Part shown: positions 37,342 through 64,000 of the stretch, in pieces | Numbering within the stretch: the first letter of the stretch is position 1 | How the letters are laid out: every line of letters starts with the position of its first letter | From: Echinometra lucunter | Lineage: Eukaryota > Echinodermata > Echinoidea > Camarodonta > Echinometridae | Length of the DNA: 64,000 bases | NCBI GenBank assembly: GCA_029962745.1 | Contig: CM057156.1 | Coordinates: 2,270,559-2,334,558, forward strand | Direction: 5' to 3' | Translations under genes and position numbers: made by a program | Notes under the pieces: generated by a model | The model's input: only the letters and a program-made list of their open reading frames with translations | The model's database searches: none | What the model was told of the DNA's origin: nothing

Positions 37342-37536
37342 AACAGGAGTGAAAAGGCGACTAGTGCAAGGTGTTGATGGTTCTGTTGTCGACCCACCTC
37401 CCAGAATTAACATGCTAGACTGACTGTAGCAACTGAACCGAATGAGGGAATGCGAAATGTGAGAATTCTAAAAGGCAGGAAATTGACTGAGGAGCAATTG
37501 GGGCTGGAGAATGTGCCAGAGAACCAAGAATTCTTC

Positions 37537-64000
<26,464 letters not shown>

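Larger units (their letters stand above)
33380..37536. other. Downstream flank of HSD17B4, repeats only
   Basis: AT-rich sequence that must include the HSD17B4 3' UTR next to 37537, although no polyadenylation site could be fixed. It starts with an AAAAC repeat (about 33388-33410). It contains a palindromic MITE (34791-34934), a recent tandem duplication (35121-35411), a possible short inverted-repeat element with TATCAAAAGTC ends (36282-36462) and a SAP-like ORF fragment (37123-37341). No other gene is supported. Confidence 0.45.

Overview
The window looks like nuclear DNA of a marine invertebrate deuterostome, most likely an echinoderm such as a sea urchin. This rests on the style of the sequence: small exons spread over long AT-rich introns, many GA/CT, ATC and poly-C tracts, tRNA-derived SINEs, fragments of non-LTR retrotransposons, and dense palindromic MITEs. 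No species can be named from the sequence alone. Two 500-base N gaps (20245-20744 and 32880-33379) show that this is a draft scaffold.

Positions 1-11128 hold no recognisable host gene. They contain a diverged tandem-like repeat family (41-1500) interrupted by a foldback element, a non-autonomous hAT element with an 8-bp target duplication (3940-4441), the 3' end of a LINE (about 4655-5645), SINE pieces and simple repeats.

Positions 11129-33379 are dominated by an inverted duplication of about 9.1 kb. The left arm (11129-20244) and the right arm (about 23801-32879) are reverse complements of each other, separated by a gap and about 3 kb of single-copy sequence. The left arm carries an apparently intronless gene for a three-Ig-domain transmembrane receptor (minus strand, 12935-15415). 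Its cytoplasmic tail has five Y-x-x-P motifs. The right arm carries the same gene on the plus strand (28633-31112), broken by many one-base indels. The second arm is either a real duplicate that decayed or a poorly polished, mis-scaffolded allele.

Positions 37537-64000 hold most of a gene for peroxisomal multifunctional enzyme type 2 (HSD17B4, D-bifunctional protein) on the minus strand. I placed 20 coding exons whose junction phases all agree. They run from the short-chain dehydrogenase domain at the right edge, through the hotdog enoyl-CoA hydratase 2 domain, to the SCP2 sterol-carrier domain and a C-terminal GKL. About 60 N-terminal residues lie beyond the window.

The HSD17B4 introns hold many mobile elements. 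These include two elements sharing 12-bp TIRs and 6-bp target duplications, one of them nested inside another MITE; a pair of TTAA-flanked MITEs; a LINE truncated next to a splice donor; a SINE; and a foldback element with tandem-repeat arms. One coding exon is followed by a decayed tandem array of copies of itself. The host genes are therefore a peroxisomal beta-oxidation enzyme and a putative immune or adhesion receptor; nothing links them functionally beyond position.
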